Shown: positions 59,641 through 64,000 of the stretch, piece after piece | Numbering within the stretch: the stretch's first letter is position 1 | How the letters are laid out: every line of letters begins with the position of its first letter | Assembly (NCBI GenBank): GCA_029717555.1 | Contig: JAMDHS010000037.1 | Coordinates: forward strand, 1-64,000 | Source: Peribolospora baueri | Lineage: Eukaryota; Basidiomycota; Peribolosporomycetes; Peribolosporales; Peribolosporaceae | Reading direction: 5' to 3' | Length of the DNA: 64,000 bases | The notes under the pieces: generated by a model | What the model was told of the DNA's origin: nothing | The model's input: only the letters and a program-made list of their open reading frames with translations | Database searches by the model: none | Made by a program: the position numbers and the translations under genes

Positions 59641-60241
59641 GTTCGACGACTGGAATGCAGTCGCCGGTGGGAGGGAATGGTATGGCGACGAGGGGTGGAT
59701 GAGAGAATGAAGAGGAGGCGAAACAAGAAAAAGAGATGATCCAAGGGCGTCAAGCAGAGTTGTGGGCGATGGAGGTCTTGTGGATGTCGTCCCCGTCGGG
59801 CTGCCGCCAACCCCGACCGGGTTCGCTTAGGTTGTTTGCCGCGTGCGAATTTGAGCCGCGTCCGGTCAACCCGACGTTGTCGTCACCTGAATCGCTTTCT
59901 TTCTTCTCCTTTCTCGTGGGCACGCATTGCACAAACAAGCACGATATTTTCGCTACGTGACGACGTGAGGTGCCCTGAAGTCCAGCTCAATTCTGGCGAC
60001 CGATAAAGGAAGGGGGTTGGGGTGTCATGTCAAAGGGCTGTCGGCAGGGAGCCCCCACTTACGAGGTCCACTGAGTCTTCCTAAAACCTATTTTTATTTC
60101 TTTTCATTTCCCTCCCTGTGAGGACTTTTGCATTCTTCACCATCACTAAAGAGGACAGACCAGATGATCCACGACCCATGATCCGACAAATACCGGCTCT
60201 ATGCAGAGGGACGGTAACCACGGCGCAACTTCGGGTATCTA
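59641..60241. other. Intergenic, no supported gene
   Basis: About 600 bp holding the promoter of the uncharacterised gene and the terminator of tubulin cofactor D. Nothing else recognised. Confidence 0.5.

Positions 60242-64000
<3,759 letters not shown>

Overview
The window looks like nuclear DNA of an intron-rich, GC-rich basidiomycete fungus. Almost every gene has to be joined across many short introns (about 50-100 bp, GTGAGT-type donors, CTAAC-like branch sites). Some exons are only 4-25 nt long, and TTAGGG-type telomere repeats (CCCTAA) occur. The gene set (Zn2Cys6 and Zap1-type factors, alpha-arrestin, tubulin cofactor D, mitochondrial carrier) is fungal. I cannot name the species or genus.

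Layout. (1) 0.8-17.6 kb: a sugar-type island on both strands, with a Gfo/Idh/MocA oxidoreductase, a histidine phosphatase, a second Gfo/Idh/MocA oxidoreductase, a Zn2Cys6 regulator, an MFS sugar transporter and an AnmK/levoglucosan-kinase family sugar kinase. (2) 17.6-19.3 kb: gene-poor, holding a decayed reverse-transcriptase fragment between telomere-like tracts. (3) 19.3-23.4 kb: a second Zn2Cys6 regulator. (4) 24.2-41.9 kb: a mitochondrial-acid island. It holds divergently transcribed, unusual succinyl-CoA-ligase-like beta and alpha subunits, a CitE-like lyase, a MaoC/HTD2-like acyl-CoA hydratase, a succinate-semialdehyde-type dehydrogenase divergent from an FAD dehydrogenase of the tricarballylate dehydrogenase type, and a mitochondrial dicarboxylate-type carrier. 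A GFA-family zinc protein follows. (5) 44.8-64.0 kb: ordinary core genes with long exons, namely alpha-arrestin, F-box/LRR protein, HIT hydrolase, Zap1-like zinc regulator, a conserved unknown and tubulin cofactor D (cut by the right edge).

How the genes may work together. CoA ligase, hydratase and CitE-like lyase are the three activities needed to turn itaconate or mesaconate into acetyl-CoA and pyruvate through citramalyl-CoA. A dicarboxylate carrier, an FAD dehydrogenase and an aldehyde dehydrogenase sit beside them. Several promoters of this island share a motif close to KCGGCKTTAA, including a four-copy tandem array before the hydratase, so co-regulation is plausible. The left island could handle an anhydrosugar such as levoglucosan. 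Substrates are inference from family membership and clustering, not proven.

Exon coordinates were worked out by hand from splice signals, reading phase and family conservation. Where all phases close I give full exon lists. For the two Zn2Cys6 genes, the hydratase, the F-box gene and cofactor D only spans are given.
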